Source of the DNA: Onthophagus taurus
Taxonomy: Eukaryota; Arthropoda; Insecta; Coleoptera; Scarabaeidae
Reading direction: 5' to 3'
Length of the DNA stretch: 64,000 bases
Assembly (NCBI RefSeq): GCF_036711975.1
Contig: NC_091976.1
Coordinates: forward strand, 7,812,001 to 7,876,000
Positions 21,222 through 32,417 of the stretch are shown piece after piece. The notes beneath the pieces are model-generated. The model was not told where the DNA came from. It saw only the letters and a list, made by a program, of their open reading frames with translations, and searched no databases. Both the position numbers and the translations under genes were made by a program. Position 1 is the stretch's first letter, and every line of letters begins with the position of its first letter.

Positions 21222-22430
21222 TACAGTATGTCCCCGGATCGAGTTACAAAGAGGAAAAAAATTTTTGTTACTGATTTTTCAAACTTATCTCAGCATAAAT
21301 AATGCGTCGGATATGTTCAAACTACTAAATCGCATGAATTTTATACTCTAACTATAAAAGCTAACTAATTATTCCAATTTTTATGTAACAATTGGACTTT
21401 TTTCGATTGAAGTTCAATTTATGATATGTAACCATAGAAACCATAAAACTTGTGAAAGAGAGAATTAATTTAATAAATTAATAATAATTTATTTTATTTA
21501 ATTGAATTTAAATCAATGTGATGTAAAATCGTTAGGCAATTTATGAGTTGAATCGGTCCGCGGGAACACTGCTATACAGGCTGTTCCTAAAGTTTGTTTG
21601 CTCAGAACTTTTTTTTAGTTTAGAAACTTTTATTACTCTTAGATAATATTGATAAAAATTACCGTTTTCTTGTTAAATGCAAAAATGTTGGGTTTCGATT
21701 TCAATAATAGCACTAAAAAAACGAACTCTATGTTTTTGAACATTTCCTTTAGTATTTTTTATTACTTGTCTGGTTATTTTATGTACTTTTTTTTATTATT
21801 CCTGTTAGTGTTGTCGTTTTTTTGTTTATTTTTTGTGATTTTTAATTTATTGATTTTGCATTCTTTTATTAAACCAACTAAAACAAATTAAAAATGTGAG
21901 TTAGCTAAATCTACACTTAGACATGTTGCATACGTAATAGTTATGACAGCTCAGTTCGATTTTCACTTGTTATTTCCAATTCAGATTATTTATTTATTTA
22001 TTTTTTTTTAGTGTTATTGAATTCGGAGACTAACATTTTTACATTTAATACGAAAACGGTGGATTTTATCAATTTTCTCTAAGAGTGATAAAAGTTTCCA
22101 AACTAAATTTAGGGTTATGATAAAATAAAAAAGTTCTGAGCAAACAAACTTTAGGAACAGCCTGTGTAGCATTATTCCCGTGCACCGATCCAACTCAAAA
22201 ATTGCCTAATGATTTTACGTGATATTGGTTTACACTGTATCAAATTTCAACGCTTTACCATAAATAGTGTTTAAGATATTTATAAAAATGTGTTAAAATT
22301 TTCTAACTTTGATGGCCTGTATCTTTGCAATTTGAGGACTTTTACTAATTTTTTTTACATGAATCGTCATCATTTTCACTGTAGTACATGTGGTTACATT
22401 TGTTCCCCGAGTCACCGAAACACACTGTAT
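21222..22430. mobile_element. Palindromic mariner-type MITE (TACAGTRTG ends), split by another MITE
   Basis: The ends are TACAGTATGTCCCC (left) and, inverted, TACAGTGTGTTTCGG (right), with TA on both sides. Arms adjacent to the centre are clearly inverted copies: 21510-21572 pairs with 22169-22231 at about 85% by eye, including TTAGGCAATTT and GATCGGT. The central point is occupied by the 21575-22166 element. There is no coding sequence; open frames here are AT-rich noise. Confidence 0.6.
21575..22166. mobile_element. 592-bp MITE with ~100-bp TIRs, TA-flanked
   Basis: The terminal inverted repeats begin ACAGGCTGTTCCTAAAGTTTG and include GTTTGCTCAGAACTTTTT. They continue with small differences for about 100 bp on each side. 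TA flanks both ends (21573-21574 and 22167-22168). The interior is T-rich, with no gene. Confidence 0.75.
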
Positions 22431-22635
22431 AAAATTTACAAGCAAAGCGAAAAATATAATAAAATATAATATATAAAATATTACACGTAACATTTACATA
22501 AAAACAAATACACAATCATAATAATCCGTGTCAGAACAGTAGTGGCAGGAAAAAAAAAGTCAATTTGTTCTTATACTAGACACATTCGAAGCCCTGTAAA
22601 TCATTCGACAATTCTTCAATAGAGTAATATGCTCT

Positions 22636-23289
22636 ACGCTATAAAACTTGCTTAATCCTAGTTACAAAAGCTTTAAATGTTAAATTCCTATAACTATCAT
22701 CTGCTGAATGGCATCACGTTGTTTCTGAAGAAAATCCTGCTGATTTGGCGTCACGTGGTGTGTTACCTTCCGAGCTTCCAAATCTTCAGTTTTGGTGTAG
22801 AGGACCTGAATGGCTTAATCTAGCAAATCTATCCTGGCCACAATCTATACCAAGTTGTTCTGAATCCGAAAATTTCGAAGAGCGAAACAGTCATACATCA
22901 GTAATCACATCAACACCAACCTGTTGGGATCTCATAGAGCGTTATTCCTCTCTCACAAAATTACGCTATAAAACTTGCTTAATCCTAGTTACAAAAGCTT
23001 TAAATGTTAAATTCCTATAACTATCATCTGCTGAATGGCATCACGTTGTTTCTGAAGAAAATCCTGCTGATTTGGCGTCACGTGGTGTGTTACCTTCCGA
23101 GCTTCCAAATCTTCAGTTTTGGTGTAGAGGACCTGAATGGCTTAATCTAGCAAATCTATCCTGGCCACAATCTATACCAAGTTGTTCTGAATCCGAAAAT
23201 TTCGAAGAGCGAAACAGTCATACATCAGTAATCACATCAACACCAACCTGTTGGGATCTCATAGAGCGTTATTCCTCTCTCACAAAATT
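22636..23289 (+). repeat. 327-bp exact tandem duplication within BEL/Pao pol
   Basis: Two adjacent copies, 22636-22962 and 22963-23289, appear identical by eye, both starting ACGCTATAAAACTTGC. The unit is 109 codons long, so it keeps the phase. Confidence 0.92.
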
Positions 23290-23705
23290 ATTGCGAATCA
23301 CTGCCCGGTGTTTAAGGTTTGCAAAACAATGTAATAATAAATGTTTGGAGTTTCAGCGGTATTGTCTACTTCCGAAATCAATGATGCTTTACTGGTTTTG
23401 GTAAAACATGTTCAAAAAATATATTTTGCTCCTGAAATTTCCATATTGATGTCTAATCAAACACTACCTCGATCAAATCGTCTAATACCATTCATCGATG
23501 GTAACGGATTTTTACGACTTAGTGGAAAGCTTCAATTTACTAATTTCTATTGGAACGAGAAGCATCCTCTTATTCTTCCGAAGATGTCATCATTCACCAC
23601 ACTGGTTATCAGATATCATTATTTACTCAATCTTCATAGTGATACACAAGTAACCCTGGCTTCTCTGCGTCGGCAGTTTTGGATTTTGGGTGGGCGTTTA
23701 CCAGT
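22636..23705 (+). pseudogene. BEL/Pao pol fragment with tandem duplication
   Basis: The coding pieces match the BEL/Pao segment between RNase H and integrase: WHHVVSEENPADLASRG, then the tryptophan-rich FWCRGPEWL segment, and downstream LIPFIDGNGFLRLSGKL, KHPLILP and LASLRRQFWILGGR. The first part (22636-22962) is repeated exactly next to itself (22963-23289, 327 bp). A frameshift near 23341 separates the second copy from the integrase-side part. No LTR was found. It ends at the Harbinger sequence near 23706. Confidence 0.85.
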
Positions 23706-23713
23706 CTGATCTT

Positions 23714-23981
23714 TTATTCACAAATGCATGGTGTGTGTTCGTCAAGTTTGCCGAATACGTCACATTCATCTTCAGATTCACCTTTCTTATTTATTACAGT
23801 GTGTAGGGTATCAAATGTAGTTTTAATTTGTTTAGCTGCATCCTGAAGCTCTGGTGGATGCGCCCGATGTCGAATGGTTTTCTGTACTTTTCCTTACTTT
23901 ATCCTGTTGCATTTCCATTACATCGTTACCATTGTCTATTGGCTGGTCTGTTTCATCAACGGCTTCAGAAATAGAGTGTAC
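23714..23981 (-). pseudogene. MADF/BESS-type protein, C-terminal exon (Harbinger accessory gene)
   Basis: The minus-strand exon follows a good acceptor (TTATTTTTAG, AG at 23983-23982). It encodes an acidic segment (VDETDQP...NGNDVMEMQQDK), then, after a frameshift, PPELQDAAKQIKTTFDTLHT and DECDVFGKLDEHTPCICE, and stops at 23714. The DECDxFG segment resembles the C-terminal BESS-like part of MADF proteins that accompany PIF/Harbinger transposases. The N-terminal MADF exon of the same type is at 32309-32014 on the same strand, beyond the transposase gene. Confidence 0.55.
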
Positions 23982-24959
23982 CTAAAAATAATAAGTATAA
24001 TGATTTATTAATGTAATTTATATTTATGTTTTAGCTACCGTCTACAGCGCAGCAATGGTTGAACCTAGAGAAGGGTTTTAAAGGGAAGTTTCCACATGCA
24101 ATCGGCGCAATAGATGGCAAACATGTAGTAGTGCGATGTCCACCTAACTCAGCATCAGATTACCACAATTACAAGAGACCTTTTAGTATTGTTCTTCTTG
24201 CTTTGGTCGACAGTGACTACCGCTTTATTTTTGCTGATATCGGAGCAAAAGGGAGAATAAGTGACGGTGGTGTGTTCAAAAATTCTTTGCTGTAGAAAAA
24301 AATTAGCACAGAAGATTTAAATTTCCCTACCTCTTGTCCTCTGCTAGGTACTGAAGGTCCAAATGTACCGTACGTTTTTCTAGACGATGGTGCTCTTGCA
24401 TTGGGTACAAATTTGATGAAACCTTATCCTGGAAATCATGGAAAAGGTACACCAAACCGTATATTTGTCCATATAGTTGTCCAGTTGTAGAGTTTATGTA
24501 GAAAATGTATTTGGAATTTTAGCTTCAAAATTTAGAATGTTCAATAAACCACTTGAAACAAATATTGAATCAGTACCAAATGTTGTGAAAACTTGTGTAC
24601 TCTTACACAATTTTTTGAGAAGGAGTTCTTCTTCTAGAAATGTTTATAACCCCCCTGGTACGACAGATATGTATGATGATAATGGCATACTGGTGCAAAG
24701 TGGGTCATGGAGGCAAGAGCCCAGTAAACAAGAAATATCTGTGAAACATTTCTATTTTAACGTACAGTGAATTAAATGAAACATTTTACAAGTACGTTTC
24801 ATATACGTGACAGATACGATTGTTACGAAACGTATCTAAAGATATGTATCAAATACATCTCAGTAGGAATATTTATGAAATATCATTAAAATATGTAGCA
24901 GAAACATTTCATTTGAAACATTTCTCTACAAATGTGTCTGAAACATGTCTGAATATCTT

Positions 24960-25430
24960 CATCAGCGCCTGTGAACGTATGCGCATGTTCCAGGACGCGG
25001 TAACTCATCAGCGTCTTGTCACGACTTGTTCTATTGTGTGTTTTGTGCTGTTCAGTTCTGTTCTCAGTTCCTTCGAATCGTTTTCTATATATCTGTTCTG
25101 TGGCTCGAATATTGGTTCAGAATGTAAGCAATTGGTTACGACAACCGAATTTACGTTATAATAGGCGAAATAAGGAAACTGCAGATGAGATAATAAAGAA
25201 TATTGTTATTTTCTTTTAGTATTCTTTCTTTCGTTTACTCGTCGCAATACGGAAAACGTAGTGCAAGAATCGCATCTCAAATATGAAACAAATTTAAAAA
25301 TTTTGTGTTGCCATTTCTCCATATATGTATATTTTATGTAGTTTTGTACTTTTATGTTTTAGTTTTATGTAGGTTTTTTAAATTTTAGTTAAATTTCTTA
25401 GTCTTGAACAATCATAAAAAGATGATGAAA
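24960..25430. other. Intronic/unassigned DNA
   Basis: This lies within the Harbinger transposase intron. Open frames here (around 25016-25219) show no known motif. No repeat ends could be placed. Confidence 0.3.
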
Positions 25431-25803
25431 GAGATCCCCAGCTTCTTCAGACTACAAGTAAAGAAGACCTATTTATTTGGTAAAAGTCTTATTGTTATAA
25501 GTGAGACCACATGTTGTAAAATTCTTTTTATCAAGAAAAATAAACAATTCCACGACTGTTGTACATCGTTTGTGGTACATTACTTGTTTTATTGTATTAT
25601 CTGACATGTAAATTGTCATGTAACTGTTTTTGTAAGTTATTTTGTAATACTGATAGTTTCTCTTCATAAAAAGAATTTTACAACATGTGATATCTCCAAC
25701 AACTAAGATGTAAACTAAAAAATGTTAAATATATTATTATAATTATTATTATTAAATATATTATAGGTATTCTTTATTTGTAGTCTGAAGAAGCTGGGGA
25801 TCT
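25431..25803. mobile_element. Hairpin-ended repeat with CTGAAGA...GCGAAA motif
   Basis: The ends are inverted: GATCCCCAGCTTCTTCAGACTACAA at 25432 and its complement near 25775-25800. An inner inverted pair (CACATGTTGTAAAATTCTTTTTATC / complement) lies at about 25509-25540 and 25660-25690. The right end reads CTGAAGAAGCTGGGGATCTC followed by TGGCGAAATATC, a hammerhead-like core arrangement discussed in the findings. No coding sequence. Confidence 0.55.
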
Positions 25804-26091
25804 CTGGCGAAATATCACAAATATATGTGTATTAATTGAAACAGTGTTTCGTTTGAGAAAAAAAAATTCTTTCGGTTATTCATATATAAACAGAAGTAAA
25901 AATAATTAAAAATACCACTAATATGATCTAAATTTAACTTTATATTTAAATGACCTACATAAATTATTAGAATGTTTATGTTTAATTTGTTTACAAATAA
26001 GAATTTTATTTTAGTTACCATTTTAACACTTTGCCGTCCGCACGTTTCGCAAAAATTTATTCGCTCGGCGCCGGCAGAATATTCAGATTAC

Positions 26092-28168
26092 TTATCCGTG
26101 CAAAAAGTCAAGGCCCTTCACTTTAGAGATCGATATCTTCACAACCGATCGATGAAAAAAATTGCGACAAAGTTTGTTGTAATCACTGAACATTTCTACG
26201 TAACATATGTTAATTTGAAAATTTTCGGATCCGCGGTTTTCTTTTTATCGCGAGTTAAATGAAAAAAGTACCCGATTTTTGAGTGTGCCGGCAACTTTGT
26301 CAACTTTGCGATTTTTTTTCTCGAAAACTATTTGACGAAAAAATTTGAAATTTGAACTGGTGGTAAACCGATGTGTTCTTAATGTGGTGCATATCTTATT
26401 TTTTCGATATTCCATATAGTTTCGCGGAAAATCGCGGTTTAGTAGGATGCGGTTATTTCGGAAACGACCTGGCGGATTTCAACGCGGTTTTTACCAAAAT
26501 ATGTCAAATCATGTCGGTTGTCGAATTCCGTTATCAGTTTTTCAAAATTAGGGCTCCCTAATTTTTTAAGGGCGATTTAATGGAATTACAAATTAAAGAG
26601 AAACAGAAATATGCCATGGGGGTTCCGGCCAATCGGAACAGAGTTGAAGAGATATTGCTGGCGTGCGCTTCGGACGGGCCGTGGAGAATCATATTTAAAA
26701 TTTTAGATAAAATTATTTTATTTCAAATTCAATAAGTATGTTTCATTTTTGTATATAAGACATGAATAATGCATATAAATTTAAACAAAATAGCGTGGCA
26801 CTATTTTCTTCAACATTTTTTATTTTGTTTTTAACATATTCAAGAATATTAATAATTATTATTATTATTTTATTTTTATTATGTTATATTAATCTTATTG
26901 CTAGTTCTCCTGATTTTCAATCCTGTCTAGCTATTTTCACGAAATTTCGAATAAATGTAAATAAATGTAAAATTTGTATGTTTTATATAATAATAATAAT
27001 AATGTACTTTTATTGAAACCACAAAATAAATACAACAAAACAATAGTAAGAATAACAATAAACAATAAACTAATACGTAAACCACACAACAAATAAATAC
27101 GTATTTTGGCATATATGTTTCTTGATTTATATTTTCTTTGGTACCTACTTAGTGTTTCTCTTTTTGATGATATGAAGCAAAACGATCCCCAAGATGTAAC
27201 GCAACTCCACAAGACTTGCACATTAAATTCGTTGTCCTTCTTTTTTTGTTTTTGGAACAAACACGGCATCTTCTTCGTTTACGAAGTTTAATTTTTCTGG
27301 AAATCCTCTATGTTGTCGCATCGTTCTACAGACTCGAATTTTCTTTGTAAGTAAATTCTCCGCAAGTTCTACACAATTGTAGTAATTGTCCATGTATAAG
27401 TGATATATTATGTCAAAAACAAAATAAAAAATTTTGAAGAAAATAGTGCCAAGCTATTTTGTTTAAATTTATATACATTATTCATGTCTTGTATACAAAA
27501 ATGAAACATACTTATTGAATTTGAAATAAAATAATTTTATCTAAAATTTTAAATATTATTCGCCACGGCCCGTCCGAAGCGCATGCCAGCAACATCTCTT
27601 CAACTCTGTTCCGATTGGCCGGAATCCCACCCCTCCCCGCATGACTTACTTCTGTTTCTCTTTAATTTGTAATTCCATTAAATCGACCTTAACAAAATAG
27701 GGGGCCCTAATTTTGAAAAACTGATAACGGAATTCGACAACCGAGATGATTTGACATATTTTGGTAAAAACCGCGTTGAAATCCGCCAGGTCGTTTCCGA
27801 AATAACCGCATCCTACTAAACCGCGATTTTCCGCGAAACTATATGGAATATTGAAAAAATAAAATATGCCCCACATTAAGAACACATCGGTTTACCACCA
27901 GTTCAAATTTGAAATTTTTTCGTCAAATAGTTTTCGAGAAAAAAAATCGCAAAGATGACAAAGTTGCCGGCACACTCAAAAATCGGGTACTTTTTTCATT
28001 TAACTCGCGATAAAAAGAGAACCGCGGATCCGAACATTTTCAAATTAACATATGTTACGTAGAAATGTTCAGTGATTACAACAAACTTTGTCGCAATTTT
28101 TTTCATCGATCGGTTGTGAAGATATCGATCTCTAAAGTGAGGGGTCTTGACTTTTTGCACGGATAGTA
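26092..28168. mobile_element. 2.1-kb inverted-arm element inside the Transib, with piggyBac debris
   Basis: The inverted arms of about 745 bp are 26092-26840 and 27424-28168, starting ATCCGTGCAAAAAGTC. Comparing the flanks with the short copy at 55719-55882 (where CACTTAGATCCATACG is continuous) shows that the element split the Transib end exactly between CACTT and AGATCC. The centre contains parts of a piggyBac transposase on the minus strand. I could not define a clean target duplication. Confidence 0.65.
27130..27425 (-). pseudogene. piggyBac transposase fragment (internally deleted)
   Basis: On the minus strand, YMDNYYNCVELAENLL is the second catalytic Asp motif of piggyBac. It is followed at once, after a frameshift, by the Cys-rich C-terminal domain (CRVCSKNKKRR, CKSCGVALH, ASYHQKEKH, stop). 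About 200 residues that normally separate these parts are missing. It lies between the arms of the 26092-28168 element and may be what is left of that element's own transposase. Confidence 0.7.
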
Positions 28169-28476
28169 GATCCATACGTAAGCGGGCGACACCAATGTGG
28201 TGACGCCGCACATACATAGATTTTACAGATTTAAGCGGCCAAAAGTCAATTTTTAAAAAACAGTATATCATTAAATTAGCAATTACTTGAGTTAGTACAC
28301 ACTTCTAGGAATAATATGACACCCCTCCCACCCCTCATCGATGCGCGATAGTTAATTGTCAGGTAGTCGGAATTCGATAGTTACTTAACGTGTACTTATC
28401 TGTTCTCGGCGTTTGCAAACTTGCAACTTTTCTAAAGTGCATCAATATTTTCATTCAGATTGTTTTTAAGTGACAA

Positions 28477-30847
28477 TGATGGATTGCGATAATTCAGGTA
28501 AGGAACAATATTTTTCGATACTTATTTACGTAATTTTAATATTCCTTTATAAATTTTTTAACTGTCAAAAATGACACTGTTAAATATTATTTTTTTGTAT
28601 TAATTAATTTTCAAAAGGTCTTTTAAAGTACTTCAGTGTTCGTCCTTGTACTAATTTATTTTGTACTCCATATTTAACATATTAAGCTATATATTGACAA
28701 AAAATTTAGCCGCGGAAAGCCGCGCTTTTTCAATTTAAGAGCAGTTTAAACTATTGAGTCGAAAGAAAGCAAAATGGCATATTTGTGCTTTTTGATATTA
28801 AATCAACTTTATTTTTGTATTAGGTCAGTTTAGTGCCTCGGGTACTAAAATGGTGACTCGAAAATATTTGTTTGATCAAATACAAGCGCAAAATTTACCA
28901 GCTTTAAGTGAAAAACTCGATTTTTATGAAAATCATCTTATACTTCGTTATGGAGAAACTGAAGACGATAAAAAGTGTTTGAAGCAAAGATTTTCTTATG
29001 TAAAATCACAAATCAAACAAAGATGGTTGAAAGTCAACAAACACGAACGTGTTTTTCTTAAAAACAACCAATCTTGGTTAGAGGGAACGTTCGAAATCCC
29101 AGTAAAATCGCCTTCCCCACAAGGTCGACCTCCCAAACCTTTTGGAGAGTTAAGTGAGCGAAGCAAGCGAAGGAAAACTGAAAAAGTTCGCGCCTCCTTA
29201 GACGACGAAGTCATTGAGCACGCTGCACAATCGGTTTTGCAAACTAGTGGACACAGAGATGCCTCGGAAGTTCTAAAAGATATCACAAACTCTCCAACAC
29301 GAGCTAGTAAATATAGAAGAGCCTACTCTGAAGTGAATGACGAGATACTTCCGCTAACACCTCTGCAAGCACTTCGGATGTTCGTGGAAGCCGACCTTAC
29401 TAGACGGCAATACGAAATAATAAGGGCAACAAACCCAAAACATTACCTTTGCTATGACCTTTTGTTAAAGGCGAAAGAAGAATGTTATCCGCCAAAAGAA
29501 TCCCTAAGGATAACGGCTACCTGTGCAGAAAGCAACTTACAATGCCTAATGGACCTTACTGTGAAACGCTTATCAATTTTTCTAGAAGAGGTGCTAATTA
29601 CACTTAGCAAAGAAGAAAGGAAATCGCTAATGATTATTTGTAAATGGGGTTGTGATGGCTCTCAAAAATCCAGGTTTAAACAAAATTTTAACAATGAGAC
29701 CTAATGTGATGGAAATATGTTTATGAGTTCTCTTGTACCTTTGCGCATTGTTTGTAGAAAAGAAGGCAGTAAAATAATTTGGCAAAATCCAACGCCATCC
29801 TCTCCGCGATTTTGCCGTCCTATCCGATTCCGGTATTTGAAAGAGTCTATAGACGTAACGAAAGACGAGATAAATTACGTGAAGGATTCTGCAAAGTTGC
29901 TGAATAACACCAATGTCACGTTACAAGACAAGGAATTTATATTCCGGCACACACTAAAAATGACAACGGTCGACGGAAAGGTGTGTAACGCTGCCACAAA
30001 TACTAAATCAACCTCTCAGTGCTACATCTGTGGAGCTATCTCGAAGAGCTTCAATGATTTGAACAAAAGGAGCATTGTAAACCCTTCTGTTTTAGAATTC
30101 GGCTTGTCTGTATTACACGCTAGAATTCGGCTTTTTGAAAGCATAATCCATCTAGCGTACAAATTACCGGTTAAGAAATATAAAGAAAGGAAAACTGAAG
30201 AAGAAAAGGCATTGGAAGCACAACGAAAGTCCGAAATCCAAGAGAAGTTTCGTAATGAAACCGGACTACTCATTGATATGCCAAAGGCTAATTTTGGCAA
30301 TACCAATGATGGCAACACTAGCAGGAGATTCTTTGCAAACCCAGAATTAGCTGCTGAGATCACAGGGATTAGCTTTGAACTGATCTATAGATTGAAGGTT
30401 CTATTAGAAACAATATCAAGTGGTCACAAAATTGATAAAGTAAAATATGATGAATATGCATATGATACCGCAAAATTGTATATAGAACTGTATGGGTGGC
30501 ACCCAATGACTCCGACCATGCATAAAATATTGATGCATGGTGGACAAATAATTCAAAATTCCCTACTTCCTATTGGCCAGCTATCGGAAGAGGCAGCAGA
30601 AGCCCGAAACAAACACTTCCGATCGTATCGGCTTAACTTCGCTAGAAAGTTTTCGAGGGAGGAATGTAATTTAGATGTATTTAATAGACTTTTATTAAGT
30701 TCAGACCCCCTAATTAGCTGCATGAGAGAAATAAAGAAACCTTCACGCATAGCATTCCTCCCTGAAACAATAGCACTATTGATGTCTGCCGAACTAAATA
30801 GAGAGCTGATGGAAGAATGGTCCGAAGATAAAGACGATGTTATTTAG
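28477..30847 (+). pseudogene. Transib transposase, one in-frame stop
   Basis: A short first exon (28477-28498, MMDCDNS) joins in phase to exon 2 (28824-30847). The protein shows WGCDGSQ (first catalytic Asp), a LVPLRIV strand, CxxC zinc residues (CYICG), LHARIRLFE, a glutamine-rich basic helix, YGWHPMTPTMHKILMHG, then GQLSEEAAEARNKHF, which aligns with the region of RAG1 holding its catalytic Glu. The only defect I see is one TAA at 29702-29704. Before and after it the frame is the same, so a single change inactivates a gene of about 680 codons. It acts as a cut-and-paste recombinase related to RAG1; no RAG2-like partner is present. Confidence 0.85.
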
Positions 30848-31159
30848 TTATAGTTATGTTATTTTATATTTAGTGCATGATATTTTTACGTTATAATAGA
30901 TAAAAAGTATTTTTTCATGTATTTTTTGTACTTGCCCTAAAAATTGCTATTTCTTGCCAAAAAAAATGTGTAACTATGAAAATAATGATTTGTTTTAATA
31001 ATGTTTTTTTTTATATTATATATCGTATGTTTAACCAAGAAACACCATAAAATATTTTTGGCCGCCCAAATCTTTAAAATCTACGTATGTGCGCCGGCCG
31101 TTGAGCGATATTTTTCGCGCGACACCACTGTGGTGTCGCCGGACGGCATAGTGTTAATA

Positions 31160-31480
31160 TATGTTGTATACATATTTACTAAATATATTTAATGCATACC
31201 TACTCTTATACTTACTTTATATGTCCTAATCAATGAGAAAACAGAATAGTAGAAATTATTGACTGATAATTTTGAAATTTGGTACAGTAGGCGGTAAGTA
31301 ATAAGTATCGTACCATATCGTATTTCTATTATTATTTTTCCTACCTTAAGGTATGATTTTGTTGCAGCGTCCACCGCCTGCGCCCTGGGTGGTATGCTCA
31401 GAAATGCTTCCTCAGCATATGCATATCTTTTGAGGAAGCATGTATGAGCATCTTGTCCAGGATGCAGACGCTACACCTCA
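31160..31480. other. Harbinger intron DNA with a 24-bp-arm hairpin at 31394-31451
   Basis: ATGCTC...GCTTCCTCA (31394-31413) pairs with TGAGGAAGC...GAGCAT (31431-31451) around a short loop with two mismatches. Nothing else is recognised. A minus-strand frame (31374-31189) lacks known motifs. Confidence 0.4.
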
Positions 31481-32013
31481 ACGAAATTATATCTTTACAT
31501 ACATATGTACATCCCTGAAACGTCAACGAAACCTTTCAGAAATTATTTTTAAATGTTTATGATACATACTATTAATGTAATGTAAATGTAAACAAAACAT
31601 TACAGAAATAATTCAAAACCATTAATGAAACATTTTAGTAGTGTACCGTAATTGTCAGCTGTATGTTGCAGAAACGTTTCAATAAAACATAGAAAGGGTC
31701 GGACATTAGCAGTTTCAGACACGTTTCATCTATGTTTCAGAAATATGTCGAAGAAACGTTTCATGTTTCAATAATATGTATCAGAAATGTTTCTGAAACG
31801 CAAATTTGTTGACTGGGAGGTAGGTGAAAATTGTGCTATAAGGAATTTACCACCGCTAGGACGGCGAACAACCCCATCGTGTGTGAAAATACGGGACACT
31901 TGTCGTGATTATTTATATTCGGAGTATAATGTTTCCGATAAATTATATATAATTTCATTGTATTATTGCTCATAAACTAATTCATTAAAAAGGGATTGAT
32001 CTTTTATACTTAC

Positions 32014-32309
32014 TCTTTTGTTCCTCCACAGTTGTAAATAGAGCCCAAAAATTGGTCCATTAGGTCGAAGGCAAACCATATTGGTTTATCGGGGATACTT
32101 TTCTACAGTATCCCCGATACGTTGCCATTAAAGAATACTTTTTAGCCTTTAATTCTTTTTTGGCTTCCCAATCTCAACTTCAATTCTGTGCCAGGCGTCA
32201 TAAATTTTTTTTTATCCTTATGTGAATAATGTTTTGGATCCCAAATCACTGATTCCCTTTGATAACATTCAAGGAACTGCAATTGCAGTTCTTGGACCCA
32301 CTCACTCAT
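32014..32309 (-). pseudogene. MADF-domain exon (Harbinger accessory gene)
   Basis: The minus-strand exon starts at ATG 32309 and encodes SEWVQELQLQFLECYQRES and WDPKHYSHKDK, then, after frameshifts in A runs, the IYDAWHRIEVEIG and YRGYCRK segments. This is the order of a MADF DNA-binding domain. It ends at a donor (AGA|GTAAGTATA). The candidate C-terminal exon is at 23981-23714, so the Harbinger transposase gene would lie inside this gene's intron on the opposite strand. It is too damaged to function. Confidence 0.65.
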
Positions 32310-32417
32310 TATTTGTTATTATTTATTATATATTATTGTTTTTATATACACGTTTCTAACGAAGAAAATATTAATACACTGACAATACGCTGAATACTAA
32401 ATATGAACTAACGATGA

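Larger units (their letters stand above)
26027..31153 (+). mobile_element. Transib-type DNA transposon (RAG1-related), 5.1 kb
   Basis: The ends are CACTTTGCCGTCCGCACG (26027) and, inverted, CACTATGCCGTCCGGCG (31153). Transib termini begin CACWNTG, as do V(D)J recombination signal heptamers. Both outer flanks read TTAA. The interior carries a Transib transposase (28477-30847). Both ends recur in the same order in the 164-bp copy at 55719-55882, which confirms the boundaries. It lies inside the intron of the Harbinger transposase gene and is itself invaded at 26092-28168. Confidence 0.85.
24035..31975 (+). pseudogene. PIF/Harbinger transposase (HARBI1-like), split by a Transib in its intron
   Basis: Exon 1 (24035-24723, after a TTTTAG acceptor) encodes AIDGKHVVVRCPP (first catalytic Asp), FLDDGALAL (second Asp region) and VENVFGILASKFRMF (Glu). 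Exon 2 (31824-31975) encodes the conserved tail NLPPLGRRTTP...IRDTCRDY. The donor CCCA|GTAAAC and acceptor GGTAG|GTGAAA join in phase. The 7.1-kb intron holds the Transib element plus flanks that share GAAACATTTC-type motifs (24780-24960 and 31480-31800). A stop at 24293 and frameshifts near 24465 inactivate it. The entry spans both exons and the intron. Confidence 0.75.

Noticed and set aside
21649..21891. Hydrophobic 80-codon ORF as a membrane protein
   Set aside because: It lies in the T-rich interior of a MITE; the composition alone gives Phe/Leu runs.
23700..23790. BEL/Pao integrase zinc motif read as IHKCMVCVRQVC
   Set aside because: This is the antisense of the MADF/BESS C-terminal exon; the BEL similarity ends at about 23705 and the apparent Cys motif is coincidental.
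26027..26033. Functional V(D)J-type recombination signal
   Set aside because: Only the heptamer-like CACTTTG is present; no spaced nonamer is visible. The likeness reflects the Transib-RAG relationship.
29700..29720. Programmed stop readthrough in the Transib transposase
   Set aside because: No stem, pseudoknot or readthrough context is visible; a plain nonsense mutation is simpler.
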